From: Hyphomicrobiales bacterium
GTDB lineage: Bacteria > Pseudomonadota > Alphaproteobacteria > Rhizobiales > Rhizobiaceae
Assembly: GCA_900473795.1 (NCBI GenBank)
Contig: UCMT01000027.1
Coordinates: 1 to 64,000 of the forward strand
Length of the DNA stretch: 64,000 bases
Direction: 5' to 3'
Shown: positions 56,760-64,000 of the stretch, in pieces
How positions within the stretch are numbered: position 1 is the first letter of the stretch
Layout: every line of letters starts with the position of its first letter
Position numbers and translations under genes: made by a program
Notes under the pieces: generated by a model
Told to the model about the DNA's origin: nothing
What the model saw: the letters and a program-made list of their open reading frames with translations, nothing else
Database searches by the model: none

Positions 56760-57683
56760 TTACCGGTCCGGTACAAACGGCTTGCCGAGTGATGCCGGCG
56801 TGTTGATCAACGTCGTGCGTCGATTGTGCGAAATGAGGATTAGTACGACAATCGTCGCCAGATAGGGAAGAGCAGAAAGAAACTGCGAGGGTATCCCGAT
56901 GCCGAACGCCTGGGCGTGCAACTGGCTGATCGAGACGGCGCCGAAAAGATAGCCGCCGGCAACCACCCGCCACGGCCGCCAGGAGGCAAAGACGACCAGC
57001 GCCAGCGCGATCCAGCCGCGCCCGGCCGACATGTTTTCCACCCATTGTGGCGTGTAGACCAGCGACAGTTGGGCTCCCGCGAGCCCGGCACAGGCGCCGC
57101 CGAACATGACGGCAAGATAGCGCATGCGGATGACATTGATGCCGAGTGCATGGGCCGAGGCGTGGCTGTCGCCGACGGAGCGCAGCTTCAGTCCCGCCCG
57201 GCTCCTGAACAGGAACCAATTCACGCCCACGACGACGGCAATCGAGAGATAGAAGATGAGGTCCTGCTTGAACAGCAGAGCACCGAGGAACGGGATGTCC
57301 GACAGGACCGGAAAGACGATCTGCGGCAGCTTGATGCCGGACTGGCCGACATAGGCCTCGCCGATCATGCCGGACACGCCGAGGCCGAGGATCGTCAGCG
57401 CGAGACCGGTGGCCACCTGATTGGCGACGAGGGTCAGGGTCAGAAAGCCGAACAACAGCGAGAACAAGGCTCCGGATGCTATGCCGGCGAGGATGCCGAC
57501 ATAGGGCGATCCCGTCATCTGCGTGGCGATGAAGGCGCAAGCCGCACCCATGATCATCATGCCCTCGACGCCGAGATTGAGGACACCGGAACGTTCCGTC
57601 ACGAGTTCGCCGACGGCTGCCAGAACCAGCGGCGTCGCTGCGGTGATGACCGTCAGGAGGATGGCTTCGAAAATACCCATCAA
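56760..57683 (-). CDS. Nucleoside-type ABC transporter permease (second)
   Basis: The 307-residue permease belongs to the BMP-linked branch with GVLNLGVEGMMIMGAACAFIA, GLALTILGLGVSGMIG and AGAQLSLVYTPQWVENMSAG, as in nucleoside permeases NupC/YufQ type. About eight helices are predicted. Its start (MMGIFEAILLTVITAATP) overlaps the end of the previous permease gene by four bases. It and its partner form the membrane channel for the BMP protein. Confidence 0.9.
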   Translation of the reverse strand: MMGIFEAILLTVITAATPLVLAAVGELVTERSGVLNLGVEGMMIMGAACAFIATQMTGSPYVGILAGIASGALFSLLFGFLTLTLVANQVATGLALTILGLGVSGMIGEAYVGQSGIKLPQIVFPVLSDIPFLGALLFKQDLIFYLSIAVVVGVNWFLFRSRAGLKLRSVGDSHASAHALGINVIRMRYLAVMFGGACAGLAGAQLSLVYTPQWVENMSAGRGWIALALVVFASWRPWRVVAGGYLFGAVSISQLHAQAFGIGIPSQFLSALPYLATIVVLILISHNRRTTLINTPASLGKPFVPDR

Positions 57684-58774
57684 TGGGCTCCTTCCGTGGC
57701 CGTTCCCGTCAGGTTCGACCAGACGAGCTTGATCTTGTAGCGGATGAGCGTGTCGCAGGAGAGCACGAAGAACAGCAGAAGCCCCTGGAAGACGCGCGTC
57801 ACCTTGTCGGAGACACCGAGGGACAATTGCGCCGCCTCGCCGCCGAGATAGGTCAGCGCCAGCACAAGACCGGCCACGACGATGCCGAGCGGGTTAAGCC
57901 GTCCGAGGAAGGCAACGATGATGGCGGTGAAGCCGTAGCCGGGCGAAATGACCGGCCGTAACTGCTGGATCGCGCCGCTGACCTCCGAGATGCCGGCCAG
58001 ACCGGCCAGCGCCCCGGAGAGCAGCATCGAAAACCAGATCATCTTGCGCGACGAGAACCCGGCGAAGCGCCCTGCCCGTTCGGATTGGCCAAGCACGGTG
58101 ATTTCGAAACCCTTCAGCGTGTAGCGCATCATGAACCAGATGGCGACGGCCGCGAGGATGGCAAAGCCGAAGCCCCAATGGGTTCGTCCGGAGGCGATCA
58201 TCTCAGGCAGGACGGAAACAGGATCGAAGGTCCGCGTCTCGGGGAAATTCAACCCGCCCGGATTGCGCCAGGGGCCGCGTACCAGCCAGTCCAGGAACAG
58301 CTGCGCGACGTAGACGAGCATCAGGCTGGTCAGGATTTCGTTGGTATTGAGATGCGCCTTGAGGAATGCCGGAATACCGGCAAACAACGCGCCGCCGAGT
58401 ATGCCGAGAAGAAGCATGAGCGGCAGCACCAAAGGCGAATGCCATTCATAAAAAACCACCGGCAGGATCGAGCCGGCGATAGCGCCCGCAATGAACTGCC
58501 CCTCCGCACCGATGTTCCAGTTGTTCGACCGGTAGCAGACCGACAGCCCGACGCCGATCAGGATCAGGGGTGCCGCCTTGATGGCGAGTTCATGCAGCGA
58601 CCAGACCTCCATCAGCGGTTCAATGAAGAAGCTGTAGAGGGCCGTGACAGGGTTCTTGCCGAGCAGCAGGAACATGATGCCGCCGAAGATCATCGTCAGC
58701 GCCAGCGCAATGACGGGCGAGAGGAGCGAGAAAAGCCTGGAGACCTCAGGGCGTCTTTCCAGTTCAATGCGCAT
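57680..58774 (-). CDS. Nucleoside-type ABC transporter permease (first)
   Basis: The 364-residue permease carries VCYRSNNWNIGAEGQFIAGAI, ILTSLMLVYVAQLFLDWL and GYGFTAIIVAFLGRLNPLGIV, marking the YufP-like partner of BMP transporters. The ATG at 58774 (MRIELERRPEVS) lies 11 bases inside the end of the ATPase gene; ten further residues upstream are possible but lack family features. About nine helices are predicted. Confidence 0.9.
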   Translation of the reverse strand: MRIELERRPEVSRLFSLLSPVIALALTMIFGGIMFLLLGKNPVTALYSFFIEPLMEVWSLHELAIKAAPLILIGVGLSVCYRSNNWNIGAEGQFIAGAIAGSILPVVFYEWHSPLVLPLMLLLGILGGALFAGIPAFLKAHLNTNEILTSLMLVYVAQLFLDWLVRGPWRNPGGLNFPETRTFDPVSVLPEMIASGRTHWGFGFAILAAVAIWFMMRYTLKGFEITVLGQSERAGRFAGFSSRKMIWFSMLLSGALAGLAGISEVSGAIQQLRPVISPGYGFTAIIVAFLGRLNPLGIVVAGLVLALTYLGGEAAQLSLGVSDKVTRVFQGLLLFFVLSCDTLIRYKIKLVWSNLTGTATEGAH

Positions 58775-60338
58775 GTGCGGTCTCCGCGGTCTCGGTCTTG
58801 CCATACATGCCGCCCATCAGCAGGCCGATCTTTTCACGCGAGAGCTCGGCTGCCGGATAGATGTCCGAAAGCCTGCCTTCGCTGATCACGGCGATCTCCG
58901 TCGCAACTTCGAAAATCTCGTCCAGGTCCTGGCTGATGACGAGGACGGCCGAGCCGGATTTGGCGAGATCGACAAGCGCCTGGCGAATGCGGCTGGCTGC
59001 GCCCGCGTCGACACCCCAGGTCGGCTGGTTGACGACGAGCACCATCGGCTGGCGGTCGAGTTCGCGGCCAACGATGAATTTCTGCAGATTGCCGCCGGAC
59101 AGCGAGCCGGCGGGCGGATTCTCGCCGCTCTTGCGCACGTCCATGGCTTCCGAGATGCGCCTGGTTGCCCTCTTCACCGCGTCCTGACGAATGAGGCCAA
59201 GTACGCCACCGCCGAGGAAGGCCCGACGATCGGATTGGCTGCGCGCGAGCACGAGATTATCGGACAGCGAGAGGGCGGACACCGCCGCATGGCCATGGCG
59301 CTCTTCCGGCACGAAACCGGCGCCCATCAGCCGGCGCGCATTGATGCCGCGGGTTCCGACAGGTTTATCGGCGATGCGAACGACATCATCGGTCGCGGCC
59401 GGATATTCACCCGACAGGGCGTCGAACAATTCCCCCTGTCCGTTCCCCGCAACGCCGGCGATGGCCAGTACTTCGCCGGCATGGACCTTGAGGCAGATGT
59501 TTTTCAGCGCAACCGCGAACGGTGTCCTGGCGGAAGCGGACAGATGCCGCGCCTCCAGCTTCACGGCGCCCTTCGTGCTCGTTCCCTCCGCGCTCACATG
59601 CGCGACATCGCTGCCCACCATCATGCGCGCCAGCGAAGACGGCGTTTCCCGGCGCGGATCGCAAGCGCCGGTGACCTTGCCGTGCCGCAAGACCGTTGCA
59701 CGGTCGCAGATGCGTTGAACCTCCTCCAGCCGATGGCTGATATAGAGGACCGATCGACCTTCGGCCTTCAGCTTGTTCAGCGTCTCAAACAGCCGGTCGG
59801 CTTCCTGCGGCGTCAAGACCGAGGTTGGCTCGTCGAGAATGATCAGTTTCGGGTTCTGCAGGAGCGCCCGGACGATCTCGATACGCTGACGCTCGCCGAC
59901 CGAGAGGTCCGCGACGTGCGCCTTCGGATCGAGCGGCAGGCCGTAGCTGTGCGACAGCGCAGACGCCTCCTCCGCAATGCGGCTCAGCGAAATACCGGGG
60001 GCCATCGATAGCGCGATGTTCTCGGCAACCGTCAGCGCCTCGAACAACGAAAAATGCTGGAACACCATGCCGATGCCGAGCTTGCGTGCGGCGCTCGGGC
60101 TGGCTATCCGGACCGGCTGCCCCTGCCAGACGATCTCGCCGCTGGTCGGCGCCAGAACACCGAACAGCATCTTGACGAGAGTCGATTTGCCGGCACCGTT
60201 CTCCCCAAGAAGGGCGTGAATTTCGCCCGGTTTGATATCGAGATCGATGCCGTTGCAGGCAGCGAATGTGCCGAACAGTTTCGTCAGTTGGCCAACGGTC
60301 AGCAATGGACCGATGGCGGGTTGTCCCTCAGCCGACAC
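58764..60338 (-). CDS. Nucleoside-type ABC transporter ATP-binding protein
   Basis: The 524-residue ATPase is a fused double-ABC protein of the RbsA/YufO type. Walker A is GENGAGKSTLVKMLFG; LDEPTSVLTPQEADRLFETL and the C-terminal SGGNLQKFIVGREL follow. It opens the transporter operon (ATPase, two permeases, BMP receptor). Upstream lies a quinone oxidoreductase gene only 54 bases away on the same strand, with a weak GCC-A-run-GGC hairpin between, so independent transcription is not certain. Confidence 0.92.
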   Translation of the reverse strand: MSAEGQPAIGPLLTVGQLTKLFGTFAACNGIDLDIKPGEIHALLGENGAGKSTLVKMLFGVLAPTSGEIVWQGQPVRIASPSAARKLGIGMVFQHFSLFEALTVAENIALSMAPGISLSRIAEEASALSHSYGLPLDPKAHVADLSVGERQRIEIVRALLQNPKLIILDEPTSVLTPQEADRLFETLNKLKAEGRSVLYISHRLEEVQRICDRATVLRHGKVTGACDPRRETPSSLARMMVGSDVAHVSAEGTSTKGAVKLEARHLSASARTPFAVALKNICLKVHAGEVLAIAGVAGNGQGELFDALSGEYPAATDDVVRIADKPVGTRGINARRLMGAGFVPEERHGHAAVSALSLSDNLVLARSQSDRRAFLGGGVLGLIRQDAVKRATRRISEAMDVRKSGENPPAGSLSGGNLQKFIVGRELDRQPMVLVVNQPTWGVDAGAASRIRQALVDLAKSGSAVLVISQDLDEIFEVATEIAVISEGRLSDIYPAAELSREKIGLLMGGMYGKTETAETAHAH

Positions 60339-60392
60339 GCCGCCCTCATTTTTTTATATCTTGCTGCCTTGTCTGCCTTTTTTCGGCTTTTC

Positions 60393-61370
60393 TCAAGGAA
60401 TCAGCAATGTTGTTCCACTCGTTTTTCTTGCTTCGAGATCCGCGTGCGCCTTGCTTGCGTCGGCAAGCGCATAGGTCTGATTGATATTGATACGCACTTT
60501 GTTGCTTTGCACAACATCAAACAACGAGTTTGCACATGCCTCCAGAGCGGGGCGCGTCGAAACGTAGCTGAACAGGGTCGGCCGCGTTGCGAACAGCGAT
60601 CCCTTTTGCGCGAGAATGCCGATATTGACGCCTTCGACCGGCCCGGAGGAATTGCCGAAGCTGACCCAGAGGCCGCGCGGCTTGATGCAATCGAGCGAAG
60701 CCGGAAACGTATCGCGACCGACGGAATCATAAACGACGTCGACGCCCTTGCCGTTGGTGATTTCCTTGACCTGCGTGACGAAATTATCCGTGCGGTAGTT
60801 GATGACATGGTCATAGCCATGGGCGAGCGCGAGATCGATCTTGTCTTGCGAACCGGCCGTGCCGATGACGGTCGCACCGAGCGCCTTCGCCCATTGTCCG
60901 GCGATCAGGCCGACACCGCCGGCGGCGGCATGGAACAGCAGAGTGGTTTCCGGGCCGACCTTGAAAGTCTGGTTGAGCAGGTACTGCGCCGTCATGCCCT
61001 TCAGCATCATCGCCGCCGCCGTCTCCAGCGTAATATCGTCAGGCACTTTCACCAGTTGCGAAACCTCAACGTTGCGCTCGCTGCTATAGGCGCCGTCGGA
61101 GGAGGCATAGGCCACGCGGTCACCGACTGCGAAGGTGCTGACGTTATCGCCCACCGCCGTCACGATACCTGCGCCCTCCTTGCCCGGGATGAAGGGAAGG
61201 CCTTCAGCGGATTTGTAGAGACCGGTGCGGAAGTAGACGTCGATAAAGTTCACACCGACGGCGACCTGACGAATCTGGACTTCGCCCGGGCCTGGCGGCG
61301 TCAGCGTGATTCCCTCGATTTTCAGAACCTCTGGCCCGCCAAGAGCGCGCACGACGATGGCCTGTGCCAT
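60393..61370 (-). CDS. NADPH:quinone oxidoreductase-type protein
   Basis: The 325-residue zinc-free medium-chain reductase of the quinone oxidoreductase (QOR) group carries QIRQVAVGVNFIDVYFRTGLY, the cofactor loop HAAAGGVGLIAGQWAKALGA, and DVVYDSVGRDTF. Homologues reduce quinones with NADPH. It starts nine bases after the stop of pcs and is likely cotranscribed with it. No zinc-ligand Cys cluster is visible. The physiological acceptor is unknown. Confidence 0.9.
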   Translation of the reverse strand: MAQAIVVRALGGPEVLKIEGITLTPPGPGEVQIRQVAVGVNFIDVYFRTGLYKSAEGLPFIPGKEGAGIVTAVGDNVSTFAVGDRVAYASSDGAYSSERNVEVSQLVKVPDDITLETAAAMMLKGMTAQYLLNQTFKVGPETTLLFHAAAGGVGLIAGQWAKALGATVIGTAGSQDKIDLALAHGYDHVINYRTDNFVTQVKEITNGKGVDVVYDSVGRDTFPASLDCIKPRGLWVSFGNSSGPVEGVNIGILAQKGSLFATRPTLFSYVSTRPALEACANSLFDVVQSNKVRININQTYALADASKAHADLEARKTSGTTLLIP

Positions 61371-61379
61371 GTAACCTCC

Positions 61380-62105
61380 TCAACCCCGTCCGAGACGGGG
61401 AAATAGCTGGAAGACGAAACCGATGACGTAGAGATAGAGCCCGGTGCCGACAACGCCGGCGACGACCCAGCCGGGCGTATTGAAATGCAACAGCAGCGCA
61501 TAAACGCCAAGCGCGGACCAGATGGCAAAAACGGCGAGATTGAGCGGTCGCAACCGCTGGACGCGAACCGGATGAAGGAAATTGATCGGCATGAAGGTCA
61601 GGAAGACGGACACGAACACTACGACCGACGCGGCAATCTCGCTGGCGTCGATAACGAACAGCGTGAACACCACCATGTTCCAGACGACAGGAAAGCCGGA
61701 GAAGAAATATTCGTCCGTCTTCATGCCCATGTCGGCATAATAGATCGCGCTCGACATCACGATTGCGCCGGCAGCAACGAACGACCAGGGTTCGCCGATC
61801 ATGCCGCTCTGATAGAGCGCGAACGCCGGCAGGAGGACATAGGTTACGTAGTCGATGACGTTGTCGAGCGTATCGCCCGACCAGTTCGGCAGGACTTCCT
61901 TCACTCGCACCTTGCGGGCGATCGGTCCGTCTATGCCGTCGACGGCCAGCGCCAAGCCCAGCCACCAGAACATGTCGACGAAGCGGTGTTCAGCCGCTGC
62001 AACCACGCCGAGGAAGGCGAGGAACGAACCGGAGGCCGTAAGGATATGAACGGAAAAGGCACGGATTTCGGCGTAGGGCACGCGCTTGTAATTGAAAAAC
62101 TTCAT
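61380..62105 (-). CDS. pcs: Phosphatidylcholine synthase
   Basis: Pcs condenses choline with CDP-diacylglycerol to phosphatidylcholine in one step, typical of rhizobia, Brucella and relatives that meet eukaryotic hosts. The 241-residue protein has eight predicted membrane helices and the CDP-alcohol phosphotransferase signature DGIDGPIARK...GDTLDNVID (DG-x2-AR with distal G-x3-D-x3-D, including the catalytic Asp). The ATG at 62105 gives MKFFNYKRVPYAEIRAFSVH and the exact size of S. meliloti Pcs; the longer frame upstream is not family-like. It diverges from the ubiH-type gene across 279 bases. Confidence 0.94.
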   Translation of the reverse strand: MKFFNYKRVPYAEIRAFSVHILTASGSFLAFLGVVAAAEHRFVDMFWWLGLALAVDGIDGPIARKVRVKEVLPNWSGDTLDNVIDYVTYVLLPAFALYQSGMIGEPWSFVAAGAIVMSSAIYYADMGMKTDEYFFSGFPVVWNMVVFTLFVIDASEIAASVVVFVSVFLTFMPINFLHPVRVQRLRPLNLAVFAIWSALGVYALLLHFNTPGWVVAGVVGTGLYLYVIGFVFQLFPRLGRG

Positions 62106-62384
62106 CAGCAGACCGCACCCTGTCCTTACTCTGCGCTTTCCCGAAGCGCTCTGAACCGGCCAGTGCCGATAGCTCACGCTCCTTTGCCCGCCTTGTCGCG
62201 CGGTGTTGGCGGTAATATGCACCGTTTCAGTTTGGCTGCCAGCAAAAATCACCGGCCCTTGAAAAAGCACGGGAATCAACTGTGGACGCATCTCCGGCAG
62301 CCTGCGCCACTTCACCCCATTTTCATCAGGAACGGTGGCGGGTAAGATGGAAAATATCGGCAAGCATGACAGGAAGCGGACGCC

Positions 62385-63590
62385 ATGGATCATTTTGAAA
62401 TCGCGATCGTCGGTGCAGGGCTTGCCGGATCGCTCGCCGCCCTCGCCCTGGCCGGCTCGGGACGAAGCGTCGTGCTGATCGCGCCGGCGCCCGGGCGCCC
62501 CGACGGCCGTACGACGGCGCTGATGGATCACTCACTCGAACTTGTGCGGCGACTGGGGCTCTGGGACAGGATCGAACCCTTGGCGGCACCGCTTGCCACC
62601 ATGCGCATCATCGACGGGACCGACCGGCTGCTGCGGGCACCGACCGTGACCTTTCATGCGGCCGAGGTGGGCCTCGACGCCTTTGGCTACAATATCCCCA
62701 ATACGCCCTTCCTCGCGCTTCTGGAGAAGGAGGCTGAAACCCGCCCGTCGCTTATTCGAATCATCGCGAGCCTGTCGCAGATTGAAATCGACGCCAAACG
62801 GGCGACCCTGACCCTTGATGACGGCCGCATCGTCACCGCCGATCTCGTCGTGGGTGCCGACGGACGAAAATCCGGAGTGCGCGCGGCAGCCGGCATAGAT
62901 GTGCACAACTGGTCTTATCCGCAAACTGCGGTGGTGCTCAACTTCGCCCACCAGGTGCCGCACCAGAACATCTCGACAGAATTCCACACGCCGGACGGGC
63001 CGTTTACGCAGGTGCCGCTGCCCGGTCCTCGATCGAGCCTCGTCTGGGTGCAAAAGCCGGACGACGCCGCTGCAACGCTGGCACTTTCAGCCGAGGAACT
63101 TTCGCTTGCCGTGGAACGGCGGATGCAGTCGATGCTGGGAAAAGTCACTGTCGAAGGCACAGCGCAATCCTTTCCACTCTCCGGCATGGCCGCCAGGGCT
63201 TTCGGCAAGGAGCGGACCATCCTGATTGGGGAGGCAGCGCACGCCTTCCCGCCGATCGGCGCGCAAGGCCTCAACCTCAGCCTTCGCGACATCATGGCGG
63301 CGAGCGCCTTGCTTTCCGAGTTCCCGGCCATCCCCGCCGACTTTGGCGCATGCTATGACCGCAGGCGGCGGACCGATATCATGACCCGTACCGTCAGTGT
63401 CGATCTGCTCAACCGTTCGCTGCTGTCCGATTTGCTGCCGGTGCAGTTGCTGCGCGCCGCGGGACTGCAGGCCCTCGCCAGCGTTCCCCTGCTGCGCAAT
63501 CTCATGATGCACGAGGGGCTGAACCCCGGCAGCGCACTGCAAACGCTGCGCAGCTCGCTACGGGAAAAGATCGGCTGGCAGCGCGCCTGA
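62385..63590 (+). CDS. UbiH/UbiF/COQ6-family FAD-dependent hydroxylase
   Basis: The 401-residue monooxygenase has an N-terminal FAD fold (IAIVGAGLAGSLAALALAGS), a DxVVGADGRKSGVR segment (the DG fingerprint) and a C-terminal IGEAAHAFPPIGAQGLNLSLRD FAD/substrate motif. Members hydroxylate the ubiquinone ring during coenzyme Q synthesis; which ring position this one hydroxylates cannot be told from the sequence. The start MDHFEIAIVGAGLA follows GGAAGCGGACGCC. Its last 33 bases overlap the end of the convergent transporter gene. Confidence 0.9.
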   Translation: MDHFEIAIVGAGLAGSLAALALAGSGRSVVLIAPAPGRPDGRTTALMDHSLELVRRLGLWDRIEPLAAPLATMRIIDGTDRLLRAPTVTFHAAEVGLDAFGYNIPNTPFLALLEKEAETRPSLIRIIASLSQIEIDAKRATLTLDDGRIVTADLVVGADGRKSGVRAAAGIDVHNWSYPQTAVVLNFAHQVPHQNISTEFHTPDGPFTQVPLPGPRSSLVWVQKPDDAAATLALSAEELSLAVERRMQSMLGKVTVEGTAQSFPLSGMAARAFGKERTILIGEAAHAFPPIGAQGLNLSLRDIMAASALLSEFPAIPADFGACYDRRRRTDIMTRTVSVDLLNRSLLSDLLPVQLLRAAGLQALASVPLLRNLMMHEGLNPGSALQTLRSSLREKIGWQRA

Positions 63591-64000
63591 GCTCATGAGA
63601 TAAAGCAGCGCCGTTACCGTAGCCACCGACAGGACCGTGGTGATCAGGATCGTCGCTGATGCCCGCTCCTGCCAGACTCCATATTGCTGGCCGATAACGA
63701 AGACGTTGGTTGCTGTCGGCAAAGAGGCAAGCAGCACGGCAGTCTGCATCCAGACTGGATCGAAATCGCCCACGAAACTCAGAACCAGATACATCAATAC
63801 CGGGTGAAGCACGAGCTTGGCCGGAACGATATAGCCGATCTCGGCCGGAATGCGCTTCAAGGGCCGCAGCGCCAGCGTCGCGCCCATGGCGAACAGGGCG
63901 CACGGTGCGGCGGCCTGCGCCAGATAGTCGATCAACCTCTGGACCGGCATCGGCGGCTGGAACGACACCAAAGCCGCGATCACGCCGGCAATGGTCGACA
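63558..64000 (-). CDS. AEC-family transporter, C-terminal part (cut by window edge)
   Basis: The frame runs out of the window at 64000 and ends at 63558 with LSSGALPADLFP. Visible content is the C-terminal half of an auxin-efflux-carrier-family protein: LAQAAAPCALFAMGATLALRP, YIVPAKLVLHPVLMYLVLSF, TAVLLASLPTATNVFVIGQQYG, and ATILITTVLSVATVTALLYL, about five helices. Family members export or import small organic acids; substrate is unknown. Its stop end overlaps the ubiH-type gene by 33 bases. Confidence 0.88.
   Translation of the reverse strand, partial: STIAGVIAALVSFQPPMPVQRLIDYLAQAAAPCALFAMGATLALRPLKRIPAEIGYIVPAKLVLHPVLMYLVLSFVGDFDPVWMQTAVLLASLPTATNVFVIGQQYGVWQERASATILITTVLSVATVTALLYLMSSGALPADLFP

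Overview
The window is about 64 kb of GC-rich chromosome from an alphaproteobacterium, most likely a member of the Rhizobiaceae (Rhizobium, Agrobacterium, Ensifer and relatives). The support is a one-step phosphatidylcholine synthase, an IalB-family protein, SdhE beside mfd and recG, a GTTC-N7-GTTC SOS box, a GGAAC-N17-CGTT promoter typical of the EcfG/RpoE2 stress sigma factor, and familiar rhizobial gene groupings (coaD-ppi-ppi-queA-tgt, glnB-glnA, glmU-glmS, trpD-trpC-moaC-moeA). No rRNA, tRNA, CRISPR array or intact mobile element was seen by eye.

Layout. 1-1.4 kb is decayed accessory DNA: a frameshifted IS30-type transposase fragment, a small VOC-family gene, and a broken FAD-dependent amine/amino-acid oxidase. 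1.5-5.9 kb holds an exported DUF4864 protein and a minus-strand housekeeping cluster for CoA synthesis, two cyclophilins and tRNA queuosine. 6.0-6.45 kb is a compact transcription unit of two very small membrane-protein genes with its own EcfG-type promoter and terminator. 6.3-9.75 kb is a minus-strand, translationally coupled operon of a Tat-exported flavin oxidase with membrane proteins of unknown function. 9.9-18.1 kb carries gyrA, marC, ssb and uvrA (divergent, sharing an SOS box) and a DUF72 gene. 18.2-21.8 kb has the NAD(P)HX repair enzyme and sigma54-type glnB-glnA. 21.9-28.1 kb holds a TAXI solute-binding protein paired with a coiled-coil membrane protein, hspQ, ialB, an orphan YejA-like binding protein and a FrnE-like thiol oxidoreductase. 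28.2-38.8 kb has mfd-sdhE, recG, a DUF502 protein, GNAT, glmS and glmU. 38.9-50 kb has a GT-C-like membrane protein, a Na/Pi cotransporter, ppiD-trpD-trpC-moaC-moeA, a 48-residue membrane protein and a CNNM/CBS protein. 50-55.5 kb is a galactofuranose-type ABC operon (ytfQ-ytfR-ytfT-yjfF) followed by a GntR regulator. 55.6-63.6 kb is a nucleoside-type BMP ABC operon behind a quinone oxidoreductase and pcs, then a UbiH-type hydroxylase and the end of an AEC transporter cut by the window edge.

Most of the window is conserved core genome. The least explained parts are the EcfG-linked small-protein pair, the flavin oxidase/membrane operon, the TAXI/coiled-coil pair, and unusual residues in two housekeeping enzymes: Tgt lacks three of four classical zinc ligands, and GyrA has Asn-Met where E. 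coli has Asp82-Ser83. Several start codons were moved from the longest possible reading frame on the basis of ribosome-binding sites, overlaps with neighbouring stops, signal peptides or family alignment.
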